From positions 78,128,448 through 78,192,447 of the forward strand of contig CM019215.1 in NCBI GenBank assembly GCA_009741485.1: a DNA stretch of 64,000 nt, read 5' to 3'. The translations under genes and the position numbers were made by a program. A model generated the notes under the pieces. The model worked only from the letters and a program-made list of their open reading frames with translations, was not told the DNA's origin and did not search any database. Below are positions 37,801-50,427 of this stretch, in pieces (positions within the stretch are counted from its first letter, which is position 1; the number at the start of each line of letters is the position of its first letter). Source of the DNA: Malurus cyaneus samueli (taxonomy: Eukaryota; Chordata; Aves; Passeriformes; Maluridae).

Positions 37801-40518
37801 TTGATTCCAACTGAAGTTTTTAGAACAGGTAGGATCTTTTTACAGTTTCTTGATAATTTAAATTTAAATATTTCTTTGCAAATCATCACAGGACTCAGGT
37901 AATGCTGCCAGAAACACTAGAAAAAAGAAAACAACAAAAAAAACAAAAAAACAACATCAATCATGTATTACTTTGGTGGTAGTTCTAAAGGCAGGTCAAT
38001 GCATTTAACAAAGGGAAGTTAAAAATTCCCATGAAGAAACACCATCTTAGTACAAAGCAAATATTACAGATGACCTTAAGAGCCTTTGATGTGCAAAGTT
38101 CATGTGACTTCACTGTTTCAAACCGGCAATTAGGACCAAGTCACAACTCCACATCAAGAGAAGTAGTTAGGCTCAGTTTACTTTATTTATTTTTTTTTTC
38201 TGCAAGTCTAACACCTTCAGTTCATTTCATAGTGTTTAAAAGAGAATCTTTACAACCTCCAGTGGTAAACTTTGTAGAAAATAAGCTTCTATACTCAACA
38301 GTTAAAATTTTATTTGATATATGGTAGGAGACTGAAACCACCTGCATCTGGCTAACAGGATTTAAGTTGAGATGTCTGGCTATGATATGATGATTGAAGG
38401 CACCTAATCATGGAATTTTCATTAAACAGGAAATACTTGCATGTTAGAGACAACAGAAGTATTTTGATCAGCTCTTCTTCTCAGGTAGATTTGTGAGTGC
38501 TCCACTCAGGAATATCTATTCACTCATCCACAGATGGTGTGATTCATAAGAAGTACTAACTGCCTAGGATGGTGCAAAATCAGAAAAGATTTTGAGAGGA
38601 ATTTGTGTGAAATATGGTGAATTTCATTTCAGACTATTTTGAAATGGAACAGTAGTACTTGCTAGAACAATGTAGACAAAAGAACATTCAGACAAATCAA
38701 CACTGACAAAAACTTTATATTGTTAATGCTCTTAGACATAAACATTGTTGAGAGGCTTTTTTTAGTTGCACCTAAAGTACAAGGTAATGACTCTTCAGAG
38801 TATGTTCAATTGTTAGAAACAGAAAGAGCAAAGGCTGCTGACCTGAACGAAGGCTTTTCACATCTTGATATTTAATTTGAGAAAAGGTGTTACTGATATA
38901 AGAATTTACTGAGAAAATTTGGTCAAGAGAAAAATATAAGCAGGATACAAGAATGTCTCCTGCCCATTAGAGGTTCTGAAATACACCTCAAGGAAAAGAT
39001 ATGGGGATAACAAACCTAATTTCCCTTATAGCAAGTTTTATGAATGAAAATACAGCTAGGCTTGATGAACTATGTTCTAATTTTCTAAACTTTGACAATA
39101 AAAAAAAAAACTGAATTAATCCTACCTGATGCTTCAGGCTCCAATTTAATGCCAGAGATGTTGAAATCTACATCTAAGCTAACGAAATGAATTTTTTTTT
39201 TTCAGTCAATGAATAAAAGTGGGTAGTTTTAAAATATAGTTAATCTTACTTGTTTTGAATGTCTGCCTTAAGATGAAATGAAACTCATTCTCAAAAATCA
39301 TGCTTTTTCTATTACTAATCAATTAATCTTAAAAAAGGGAAAATAACAAGGAACTTTAAAAATCCAGTATATAGTAATTAAATGTTCCTCCTTACATTAT
39401 AGTAGCCTAATACCATAAATAGCTTGTAATTTTATTTCATTTCAAGTTGACAGAAAGACCATGCTTAGAAGACTGTTCAATTTCAATCAGGACCTCAAGC
39501 TTCTGAGATACACCTTTTCATTTTATGTTTTGTAATTTCCAGTGTTTAATATTTTCATATTTTCACTACACGACTTCTTCAAATAAATGATGTTAATATT
39601 TTCATTTTAATGAACATGTTCCTTGCAAGAACGTCTGCCTTAATATGCAAATTATTTGCAAGAAGTCAAGAAAAAACTGAACAACCTGTTTAGTGAGAGT
39701 TTGTTCAGTTTTCCATTTTCTTTAAAATGAACATTTAGAAGATGAATACTCCATAAACCCTTCATATACACTCTATCTTTTTAGATGTAATGCATTTTGT
39801 TTTGTTGGCCATCTTCTCTTTTATCCTCAGAGGTTGTAATAGCCATGGTAGCAGGCAATATGAGCATCCATTAAAACAAAGAACACTGAAAAGGTCAAAG
39901 CAGCACTATGATGTTCACTTTTTACACAGTGTTTGTTGAATTAAAAATCTCATTCTTGCAGTAATGGGCATTGCTGGAGGAAAAAGTGCAAAAGTAACAC
40001 AATCTAAAAAATCCCAATCCTCATGAGGTCTAGTTAGTACCATTTCAAACAAAAGAAACAGCACTGCTTTTGACTTAAACTTTATGTTGTTCCTTAACAA
40101 AATCTAATTTGCATTTCAATAAAATTGATTTACATTGTAATAATAAAGCACAAATATGAAAGAAAGAATTGCGAAAAATGTTTCTTACAAATATGGAACA
40201 TTAGATTTCATAAATGAGTAGTAATACTTTTTTATGTTTGGTTAAACAACATTGTGCTTCTAAAATATTCCTGAATATTTACATGTTAATTTACATGTCT
40301 TTATGTTTCAGCAAACTGGAAATATAGCAGATTTCCTTCCTTTATATAGCAAAAATCAAGTCAGTGTATGCCAGGGTTTTCCTATTTGGATTTACCTATA
40401 GCTCTATGGAGAAATTCATGTAGTATTTGTAGCATAAGAGTATTCCTTATCTTAGGAACAGCAGAGCTTTCTAGTCTTAATATTGATTTCCTAAGTGGCA
40501 AGGAAAACTCAGCCCTTT

Positions 40519-40547
40519 TTATTTGTTTGTTTATTTGTTTGTTTGTG
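40519..40547. repeat. (TTTG/TTTA)n microsatellite
   Basis: About seven four-base units of TTTG with TTTA variants. Simple repeat. Confidence 0.85.
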
Positions 40548-43510
40548 TAATTCTATATATGCTTCAGTTCCATAGAGACATAAACAGACTCTATCCCCAA
40601 ATAATTTTGATGAGTTATCAGCTGACAGAGATGGAATTTAAATTTTCACTGTCATTGGCTCAAGTTTTCTATGAAGAATGTTCAGTTCATTCTATTTAAC
40701 AGTATTTCAGCTGCAATGTATTTCGTTCTGGCCTAAAGCCAAGGAACATTTAAACATATGGGCAAGATAATTAGAACATTTCAAAATCTGCCAAATACCG
40801 GTGGATTACACTGACCAATCTTTTTTGACCTATTGCAATACTTTGAATTATGCAATTATAACAGAACTGTAGCAACACTTCACTATTTCACCTGCCAAGG
40901 TTCTAATAAGATATTAATTTCAGGAAACAATTTAGTACATTTTCAAAATAGAAGAAAAAAAAACAAAACAGACATTTGTTAGAGTAAACAGTAAACTATC
41001 ACAGAAAAGTGCAATATACCCAAAGCATGAGAATAATTCTGTTATGAATAAATAAACAAGCTGTCCTTATTGCCAGTAGTTCCACTCAGCGTCATTAAAC
41101 AATTTTGAAGTAATTGCATAAGTAAAAGTGTCAGACCCTTAGAGTTTTTGTCTATGAACTTACAGAAGCTCAAATCATGCAGAAAAATTGAAAGTATGAA
41201 CATTTCAGAACCTCAGCAAGCCTTCAACAAAAGATAAAAAATCAAGCACAAAGCTAAAATTCTATCTCTAATGTTTAGTTTTGACTTTGGTGCGAACAGT
41301 TATGTCATTAATAGTTCACTTATGGTCTGCTCATGATGGGATGTTATCATGGGTCACAGCCTTGGCCTCTAATGTTCCTCTGTCAGCTTTCTGAAATGAC
41401 AGTGCAATCCCATGTGGAGATACATTAAAAGTTTGCAGAAGATTTTGCTGGAATAAAATCCATAGGATAATTCCACCTACGAGCAACAGCTGTTTGTCAC
41501 CCACTGATTTTGGTTCTACACTAATTGCTATGCTAACAGATTGTTGATGATTTCTGAAGTTCAGAAACTATGCAGAAGGAGATGATGATTACTAGCAGAT
41601 CTGTAGGCAAAAAGTCGAAAAAAAAAAAGGGATTTCAAATTACACTGTATAGACTGGAATTTTCACAAATAGTAGCTAGGTACTTTTTTGCAGAGTAATG
41701 CTCTTCCTTCCTGTTCAGTATTGTAAAAGTGTCCTAGCAATCAGGGGAGGTGTGTTTATTAAACTTCTCTGGAGAACAGCTGTCTGATGCTCAGCTATCA
41801 AATTTCTATCTGCCTAAATTTCTAAATTTCTATCATCCTTCTATACGGTTTTTTAACTATTACAGGAAATTTTCAACCTGAGAAACCATTTAACAACTGG
41901 CAAAATTCAAGAAAAACATTATCAAGGTTGAGAAATCCCTTTATCCTAGCTGAATATGGAAGAATACAAAATATATTTCAGCATACGGCTTGTCCAGAGA
42001 GAAATGTTTTATAAAAGAACCAAGTCTAGGCTATAGTTACTGATTTCATACTGGTGTTGAGACTGCTGAAGAATAACCTGTTCCAGGTCTCTGTTCTTCT
42101 TCCATTATTAAGGATTTTAGAGGGCTGTTAATGGTACCCATGTCAAGTTTTAAAGTTTACCAGTGCTGATGGGAAACAGATTGGTTCAAACTAAAAATCC
42201 TCTCTGGGACTGAAGTATTAGGGCTATGAATTGTAAACAAATCATGTATTAACAAATAGTCACTAGAAATAACCACAGTGTATTTTATTGGTTATAATCA
42301 ATAGTGGAAATATTAAAAGAAATCACTACAAGGGTTCACAAGGTGATGTAGCTCAAATGGAAACATATGACATCACTGGAGTCTTTAGATGCTCTCCCAT
42401 GTGTGTACTTGCTTATCCTAAAAACTGGGTGTGGATTATGAGAGTGACATGTAGAGTCCTATAATCAGGAGTACTTCCATTTCTGAGTATTTTTTTCTCC
42501 CCCTTTACCCCAAAATAAAGGTATCTTCTCTTTCTGTTCAGCTTTGGAATAAGATGTTACAATTAACATTGACTGTGACTCATGCAGGATGTTAAACTAG
42601 AAAACCCTAAACTTCTGACCAAGCAACTGCGTTAAAAGCACATATAAACTTCCACTATCAATATTCCTAGGTTTGTGCAATTACTGTGCACTCTTTCAGT
42701 ACATCTTTATCTTTTCCATTTTTTCACCACAATTCAAAATTGTAAAGGGACAAGACAGTCTTGGTTTGATTTCTAAACTGAAATAGAGGTTACATTTATA
42801 TGAAAAGTAATGAAATGTATAGCATAATGAAGGAATACTTCAGAACATTCTTTTACACCTTGTTTAGTTTGTAATTAGCAAAATAACCTCCTCTTTTTTT
42901 TTTTTTTCAAAGCATTAAATCCACATCCTTTTTTAATAAGTCTACACAGTATTTCATCATTTATTTCAGTATTTCCAGCTAATATCAATTAGCTGACTAA
43001 CTCTAAGTATATTACATTGAATTATATGTCTAAAATCAATAATTAAAGTCACTGAACTTATTTAATATCCAGTAGAGAATTCATTACACTTCATCAAAGG
43101 AATTTTTTCAGTATGTGCATGAAAGACTATTGGGAAACAGCCTGGAAGCCCTGCTCCCATTAAGACCCAACTAGTAAAGAGCTAATCCAAATAATTCCAT
43201 TTTTGTAATATGAGGTTATTAGAATAATGTATCAACAAGTGTTTTCCAAACATGCATCCTATTAGTATCATTCTTTCTCTAACTTAACTTAATGAAAGAA
43301 TACTTCTATATTAGTAAATTAAACAAGAAGGATAAAGCCAATGTAAAAGGAAAAGGGTTCCTATCTGCGAAGAATTGAGATATATTATTACATCTAGGTT
43401 TTAGGGCTAAATTGTGATTCTGAATCCCAGTGATATAAGAATGCAAGTCTAAGATGAAAATGCCGATAATATAGAGAATGGTAACGTAAAAAATGTGGCA
43501 GGTTTCCTAA

Positions 43511-43511
<1 letters not shown>

Positions 43512-43541
<30 letters not shown>
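43512..43541. repeat. A homopolymer, about 30 bases
   Basis: Uninterrupted A run. No retroposon body was recognised before it. Confidence 0.9.
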
Positions 43542-43543
<2 letters not shown>

Positions 43544-44597
43544 TTATTTACTCTCAATATCTGTTTGAATTTAAATTTAAGCTTTTTTAGATTTATCTGA
43601 TTTTAAATTTTTCCACTCTTTGTTCTCATTGAATTTCCATATGTAAGTTAAAGGATTTTACAAAGTGGAACTTGCACCTAAATTCATAGATAAGTTCTAA
43701 TTAATTATCCTTCTGTAACAATGTCTGTAAAAAGACAAAGCGAATGTCCATAATATTTTATGCTTGCAAATCATAAACATCACACTGTTAATTGTAATCT
43801 AACAAAAGTGTTAAATCAGAGAAGCTGAGATTTTCTTCCCAGCTAAAACTCCACAGAAAGTGTTTTCTGTTGTAAAGCAGGAGTAGAAAATGCCATCTAA
43901 TTCATAAAGATATACAATTTCTTGCTGAAATCAGATGATATCATCTTCTACAATGAGAAGACGATTCTTGCTAACAGAGATTAATGCATTTTATCTGAAA
44001 ATACTGAAGAAAAAGATTTCAATATCTTCCTCTATGACATATTTTCAATTTTCTCATTGAATCAATTCTCATAATATACCAGCTAGGAGAGGGGACAGCT
44101 ACTGAGAAGTCTGGAAATGTTCACAGATAGCTTTGAGGTAGAAACCAAATTAAAATGAGCCAGTAATATTTACAGGGAAAAAACACCGAGGTATCACCAA
44201 TGCTCACTTCAAATAGTTTTGTAGTTGCACAATTTCTAAAGATCTCAAGGTTTAGAGTATGACTAAGGTAATTTACCTCCCCATATGACACTAAATTTAG
44301 CAGTTCTTAATGATCACACGTAATACATTTAATTCTCGTGAACTGCAGCAGTGTAAGTGAAAATTGATGGAAGACTGATATAATTATACCCTACCAATAA
44401 CCAGATTATTTTAAGAGGCTGTCAAAAAGATTAAAATGTAAAGATTTTATAAAGCCATCCTGGAATAGTATTTAATATGAATATTTCTTTGTTAAAATAA
44501 ATGATTTTCTTCTTTTGCTAGTTCAAAGATAAAATAAAATAACTATAAAGAGAACTAAACTTAATAACATAGCACCATCTATCAAAACAACATGCAT

Positions 44598-44873
44598 CAT
44601 AGAATCATAGTCATAGTAGGATTTGGTAACAAGGAACTTTCAAATATCTAGTTCCAACCTCTCTGATTTGAAAAAGTGTGTCTTCAGCCTGATCAAGATA
44701 ATTAAACCTTGAATGTTTCCAGGGATGAGGCATTTACAACCTCTCTGGACAACCTGTTCAAATACTGTGCAGCTCTCACTGTTAAAAAAAAAATCCTCCT
44801 TTTATCTGTTTTGAATCAATCCTGTTTTAGTCTAAAAACTATACCCCTTGTCTCTGCAACTAAAGAACCTATT
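44598..44873 (-). mobile_element. CR1 LINE fragment, minus strand
   Basis: On the + strand it starts with 'catagaatcatag', the reverse complement of the CR1 terminus. It continues with 'ttccaacctctctgatttg', 'tccagggatgaggcattta', 'caacctctctggacaacctg', 'ctctcactgttaaaaaa', 'cctccttttatctg' and 'ctataccccttgtctct', the CR1 3' region in reverse order. It includes the antisense of the end of ORF2, which is heavily decayed. It meets a plus-strand CR1 head to head at about 44,874. Confidence 0.8.
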
Positions 44874-45141
44874 ATTAGGTCAAACCTTGTGTCTGGTTGT
44901 GGGCTTCTCACTCAAGAAGGACATTAAAATGCTGGAGGGTGTCTAGAGAGGGGCAATAAAGCTGATGAAGGGTCTGGAGCACAAGGCTGATGAGGGATCT
45001 GGGGCTGTTTAGCTGAAGAAAATGAAGCTCAGGGCAAACTTTATCACTCTCTACAAATACCTGAAAGAAGATTGTGATAAGGTGAGTGTCAGTGTATTCT
45101 GACAGGGATGGCCTCAGGTTGTGCAAGGGGAGATATCGGAT

Positions 45142-45181
<40 letters not shown>

Positions 45182-45353
45182 TTTGGGAAGGTTTATCAAG
45201 CATTGGAACAGGCTGTCCAGGGAACTGGTTGATTCACCATCCCTGAAGTCGGATAGGACGCTTAGGGACATGGTTTAATGGTGAACATGGTATTGGTACT
45301 GGGTGGTTGGTCAGTTCTGATGATCTTAAAAGTCTTTTCCAGTGAATAATGAT
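44874..45353 (+). mobile_element. CR1 LINE fragment, plus strand, with an A-run expansion
   Basis: Clear CR1 blocks in order: 'gtctggttgtgggcttctca', 'aagaaggacattaaaatgct', 'gggcaataaagctgatgaag', 'ggtctggagcacaaggctga', 'ctctacaaatacctgaaag', 'gatggcctcaggttgtgca', 'caagcattggaacaggctg', 'ttcaccatccctgaagtc', 'cttagggacatggtttaatg' and 'gatgatcttaaaagtctttt'. This is the ORF2 C-terminal end plus the 3' untranslated region. The usual short A-rich spot in the 'gatatta' segment has grown into about 32 A (45,146-45,177). The two CR1s are arranged back to back. Confidence 0.85.
45146..45177. repeat. A homopolymer inside a CR1 copy
   Basis: About 32 A in a row, placed where CR1 normally has only a few A, so it arose by slippage inside the element and is not a retroposon tail. 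Confidence 0.85.
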
Positions 45354-46699
45354 ACTATTATTCAGTTATTTTATATACACTTGAAAAATCAAGTTTCTTA
45401 GATGGCTATGTGTGCTTCAACTGTATTAATTATTAGCTACTTTCTTAAAATTAACTTCAGCTTAATGCTCTTCAATGAAAATAATTTTGGTTTTAGTGAT
45501 AATGTGTATCAAGTGGTAAAAAATCCCTATTGCTCCATCTGATTTTTATGCTTAAAGACATCAACTGGCACTGAGAATAAAAAATCCAAAACAAATGTGT
45601 ACGCAGCAGGTGCTCTCACTCTATTATCCATGTTTCTTAAGGCAACTTTCTTACTCTATAATGCCAGCCCATGGCTCCATTGCCTTCAGAGAAAAGGTGG
45701 TTACCTTTGAAGAAAAACAGAATGTGGGAAGTATATGAAGACTTAATCAATCTTGGTATCCTGTAGAGTCATAAGTTCAATTTCCCATCAAATCTCCCCT
45801 TGAAAAAATGCCAGCCTATTTGACTTGCTGTGGCTGACAGATGAATATGTAGCTATGTATAGGAATTACTAGAATCTGAAATATAATTCATGCTACACTC
45901 ACTTGCCTTAAGAACTAAAAAATAAGAATTAATATATTACAGCCATATAAAATGTATGTTTCTTTTGTAAAATCAGTATTTTTTTTTTTTTCTAAAACCA
46001 GGAATTAAATATTCAGATTTCTTAACACCACATCGATGCTAATATACTGAATTGGTTATAACTACATTTTTGACATTATCTTTTCACCTTAAATAAAAAT
46101 TTCTGCATAGATGCATAATTATGATACAGTTTTAAGAAACAAAACTGGACATAGGAAATAAAAGTGAAACAATTTTTAAAAACATCATTAGAATATTCTT
46201 TATCCTTCAGTTACTCAGGTATGTTGGCTCACAGCACTTGAATATAATACCCTAGCAAACTGTTGCTTAGATCACAGTTACCTATTATTCTAGAGCAAAT
46301 ATAAATTATGAGAAATAATGAAAGACTTAATTCTCTATATCTCTATCTATAAATGCTTTTCAAACTACTGTTATATAACCTCAGCTCCTCAGACAATTGG
46401 GAAGGAGAGGACCAAACAGAAACACTGGTGATCTTTAAGAGCACAAAATACCATGATAGCCTAGACATAGATTACTTGCATAGATAAAGATACTACATTT
46501 TTATGGCAAAGTGGTAGAATTATGAGTGGTGCATGAATAATAAAAAGTAGAGTATAAAACTCTATAAATTAGTGTGCAAAAAATAGCATAATAATTAACA
46601 GCGTGTAAAATTAATTTTTTTTTACTGTTCATTGTTTTAGTATTGTTGTGCATTACTGAGTGTAGATTACTAGGAATTGTGAACACACATAAAGTAGTT
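45354..46699. other. intergenic DNA, no gene seen
   Basis: AT-rich, unique-looking DNA between two CR1 clusters. It contains a T run near 45,980. No gene recognised. Confidence 0.55.
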
Positions 46700-47430
46700 G
46701 GGATTGCCCTAAAGTCCTGCACTTGGCTGAGGGTGATCCCAAGCACATATACGGGTTGGGTACAGATTGAGAGCAGCACAGAAAAGAAGGACTTGGGGTT
46801 TCTTGTGGATGAAAAACTGGACAGGACCTGTCATTGTGGGCTTGTCCTGGGTGCAACAGCAAACATGTGGCCAGCAGGTTGAGGGAGATGATTCTGTCCC
46901 TCTACTCTGCACTCATGAAACCCCATCCGGAGTGCTGTATTGAACTATGGTGCCCCCAACACAAGAGCATGGAGCTGCTGGAACAAGTCCAAATGGGAAG
47001 ATCAAGAATGATCAGCAGACTGGAACACTTCTCCTGTGAAGATGGGTAAAGATATTTGGGGTTGTTCAGTCTGAAAACTGTCTAGCAGCTTTCCAGTACC
47101 TTGGAAGGAAGCCTACAAAAATGTTGTGGATGGACATTCTACAAGAGCATGCAGTGAGAGGAAAAGGGTCCATTTCTACAAACTAAGAAAGGGTAGATTT
47201 GGATTAGATGTTATGAAAAATCCTTTGCTGTGATGGTGGTGAGGCGCTGGAATAGGTTGTCAAGAGAAGCTGTGGATGCCCCATACCTGGAAGTGCTCAA
47301 GGCCAGGCTGGAATGGGGTTTTTAGCAACCTGGTCTAGTGAAAGTTGTCCCTGTTCACAGCTGGGAGGTTTGAACTGGATGACCTTTAAGGTCCTTTCCA
47401 AACCAAACCTTTCTGTGTTTCTATGATAAA
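46700..47430 (+). mobile_element. CR1 LINE fragment with decayed ORF2 C-terminus
   Basis: The DNA follows CR1 from 'aaagtcctgcacttggctga' through 'gaaggacttggggtttcttg', 'atgtggccagcaggttgagg', 'tctactctgcactcatgaaa', 'agcatggagctgctggaaca', 'ggcgctggaataggttgtc' and 'ggatgacctttaaggtcctt' to 'ttctgtgtttctatgat'. Translated, it shows remnants of the C-terminal part of the CR1 reverse transcriptase protein, such as 'LGFLVDEKLD' and 'LSLYSALMKPHPECC'. These lie in two different frames (the change is near 46,870) with stops later on. It is a dead, 5'-truncated copy with its 3' end intact. Confidence 0.85.
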
Positions 47431-48444
47431 TATTATAAGGTTTAGAATGATTTGTGTAAGAGAATGCACCACACTTCACTTACAACAAAACATGGTATGT
47501 GATGTTTTCTTACAGCGGAGCTAGGATATCTTTTGTGAATGCTAATAACTAGAAAATGCACTGGCCATTACTAAATTGATTAAGACCTGGGTAATTCTCA
47601 AAGCTCTACAAATGTTAGCTGAAGTATGCAATAATCAGATGATCACATTTCAAACAGTTTCCCTAGGATCCGAACCAGTGTGATTTAATATTTTTAATCC
47701 ATGATCTGGAAATAAACAAGAAAACTGGGAAGATTTATATGTGCCATAAAAGTTAGTGGAATGAGATGTAATGCAGAAAACACACTCAAAAAAACCTGTC
47801 TGGATTATTTGATAAGTGATGCACTTAGATGGCATTTACTCTGTACAGCAATATTACAATTATAAATCTAGAAAGATGGAATGCAAGTCATATCTACTCA
47901 ATGAATCACTGCTTCTTATATGGAAAATTTGTTTTCTTAGTAGGATTTGGAAAACTGGTTGATGCAGTTTAATGAATTTATGGCTCTGTAGCTCATCTGC
48001 AGGATAAAGTGTTACATTAATGCAATAGTAAAACATGAATCGTTAGAGACTGGTACAGCAGGATGGACTAGAACAAGCTTGGTGTATGCTAGAACAAGTA
48101 ATTCACAATTATATGATACTTTTTATTCTGTTTAGAACCATCTGAAACACTATGCATTTCTTTCCTTACCTTATCTCATGTGACATTTGTCACTTGTGAC
48201 AAGAGGGTTTCCATCTAATTTGCAGTTACCTTGTGAACAGTCGTAGCCTTAGTGCAAAAGGCCTGTTTATGATGGGTTTCATTTTGTAAGAAAGCTTATT
48301 ATAATGTACCTTGGGAATAAAATACAGAATAATATTACAGTGCTTGTGTGTGGAGTGCAAGTGATTCTGAAAATAATGTAGAGATCATAACAAATAAACC
48401 TGAACATAGCATAGTAAAGACTTTATGTGATAATGTGATATTAA

Positions 48445-48445
48445 N
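48445..48445. other. single ambiguous base (N)
   Basis: The only N in the window, in 'ttaangctttat'. It marks an unresolved base in the assembly. Confidence 0.95.
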
Positions 48446-48877
48446 GCTTTATGAGTAGGTATGCTCTGATCTACTGATGATCCCCACACATACATTCCTG
48501 GAATGGATTTTGGGACATTATGTTTTTCTACTGTCTTCATTTTAATAGAGCGTTAAAAAAGGGTGATGTATAAAAGTGCAATGAAAATGAGACTCTAAGT
48601 GAAGAAACTTTTCATTGAAGGATGGGCAGAAAGCAGTTTCTAACTTTTAATGACAAACAGCTGCAATATATAACCCTTTCTATGAAGAAAGTGTGTTAGA
48701 GGATACTGCGATATTTCATTTATCAGAAAAATATTTCAAAAGCTTACTTTAAGAAATGTCTGTTTACACTAGTGCACTGTTTTGCCCTAATAATAACTCT
48801 AGCTTTAAGGTCATGTCTTTTTAACCCCTCCTGGGTAGCCATGACCTCAGAATACAGTTTAAAAATATTGTAGAGTT

Positions 48878-48922
48878 TAAATGCTGCAAATAACGTAAAT
48901 GCTGTAAATGCTGTAAAATGCT
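48878..48922. repeat. short tandem repeat, unit about 9 bases (taaatgctg)
   Basis: Three to four copies of 'taaatgctg', the first separated by a 'caaataacg' variant and the last with an extra A. Minor slippage-type repeat. Confidence 0.75.
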
Positions 48923-49929
48923 CTTTTGAAGTGCTCGCTACCCATGTTGTTTAAAGAAGTCATATCTACAAGTCATTGGTCATTTGTCTGGGGTAAAGTC
49001 ACTTAGGCAATCTTGGTTTTTTTTTTTTTTTAACCTCCATCTGTTTACATAGATTCCACAGATTGTGCTTGTGGTTCTGGCTGTCATAGAACAAGAAGAC
49101 TTAGCAAGTATAGCTTATATACTTTAATAGTAGTTTGAAAGTGATTTAAGAACATGGAGAAATGTGTAGGCTCCAGGCAATCTAGTACCTTAGAGAATGT
49201 ACCCATCCCAGAGCTGTAAACTCCAATAAATCATATTGTGAACATACTGTAAACATTTTCAGTGTTCCAGCTGGAAAAATGTATTTTCATGCACGCAACA
49301 TGGACCCTCTTCCAGAGTGATTTTTTGCTGTGACCAAAAGGATACAATTACTTTTTATACAGTAAAGCACTGAATTCTGTGCTTTCAGTCCGAATACAAT
49401 ATTGCCTTTTTGTCAGCACCACGTCATCTTCACCTGAAAAACATATCATTAGCAACTAGAATCAGTAGGTACAGAGGGGCAATTAAAATATGATACAAAC
49501 CAAAAGTAAAAACCTGTTCCATTTAAGGTCAATCAGATTTAGTTAGCAGCGGTGTGAACGTAAATGAGAATTAATATTTATAAGCATCTCTGTCATTCAA
49601 AGGTTAATCAAGGCTTCTCAGTGAAAAGATCCAGATGATCCAGATGTTTTTTCTTCATTGATAGCAGTGAAGCAAAATGGAACTTTATAGCTTCTAATAC
49701 CTCTTGGACTAAAATTTAATTGGTGAGTGACTTGATTTTGATTCATTATTTACCGATGCTGTTACATATAGGCTTTTATATGTTTAGGCATGTATATCAG
49801 AAACAAGACAAAAGATGAAGTGAGTGTGCAGTAGAAATTGGAGCGCTGTAACAAAATGAAAGGGAAAATAAATCACAGGAACACAAATGTGTTTGATGTA
49901 TAGAACTGAGTGAAGGAAAGAACATACTA

Positions 49930-50427
49930 GGGCCTTGAGGGCACTGTTAGCTCCTGCTGCCCCTGCCTGGCAATGGAACCCATTTCAGCACCAACAGGAC
50001 CATCAGTCCCAGATGCCATCACAGAAGGCAACTACATTCGCAGTCATCATTTACCCTTGGCAAATTCACATTCCCTGTTCCCAGGTACCTCATTGTCCTC
50101 CTTGTGCTCAGCAACATGCTGCCAGAGGATTTGTTCCATGATTTTGTCTGGGTCAAAAGTGAGGCTGGATTGCATGTAGCTCCATGGATTTTCTATGTTA
50201 GAACATTTGCTTTTTCCAAACATTAGGTTCACATCTCCATGACCTTCTAAAGAATACTGAAAGGACACTTGATAAGACATCTGCCTGCTCTCTCATTACC
50301 AATATATGTAGCCCATTTGGCCCCATGAATTTGTAATGGACTGAGTTCAAGTGGATCGAGTTATACTGTAAGTGTTTGAAGAGGTAAAGTAAGCTTAAAC
50401 AGAGCAGAGTTAAAAAATAACTTCTCC
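49930..50427 (-). mobile_element. internal CR1 LINE fragment (reverse transcriptase region), minus strand
   Basis: Read on the minus strand, the frame ending near 50,047 contains 'ENPWSYMQSSLT', 'DKIMEQIL', 'HVAEHKEDNEV' and 'ECEFAKGK'. These correspond to the N-terminal part of the CR1 reverse transcriptase, before the catalytic aspartate box (family pattern: NYRPVSLTS, a KxMEQ motif, then a FxKGKSCxTNL motif). After a frame change, 'NVVAFCDGI' follows at about 49,990-50,030. Upstream DNA to about 50,330 also matches the block that precedes this in CR1 ('cagatgtc', 'aaattcatggggcc'). The copy lacks the 3' end usually kept by CR1. The stretch 50,355-50,427 is shared with 52,741-52,826. Confidence 0.65.

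Larger units (their letters stand above)
34878..44597. other. long intergenic stretch, no gene seen
   Basis: Nearly 10 kb of AT-rich unique-looking DNA. It includes A runs near 35,040 and 35,632, a TTTG microsatellite at 40,519-40,547, a small duplication of 'aaatttct' words at 41,799-41,835 and a pure A run at 43,512-43,541. Open frames reach 98 codons and show no domains. Deeply conserved noncoding elements could be present but cannot be recognised without comparison. Confidence 0.55.
47431..49929. other. intergenic DNA, no gene seen
   Basis: About 2.5 kb of AT-rich DNA with one ambiguous base at 48,445, a short tandem repeat at 48,878-48,922 and a T run near 49,018. No gene recognised. 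Confidence 0.55.
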
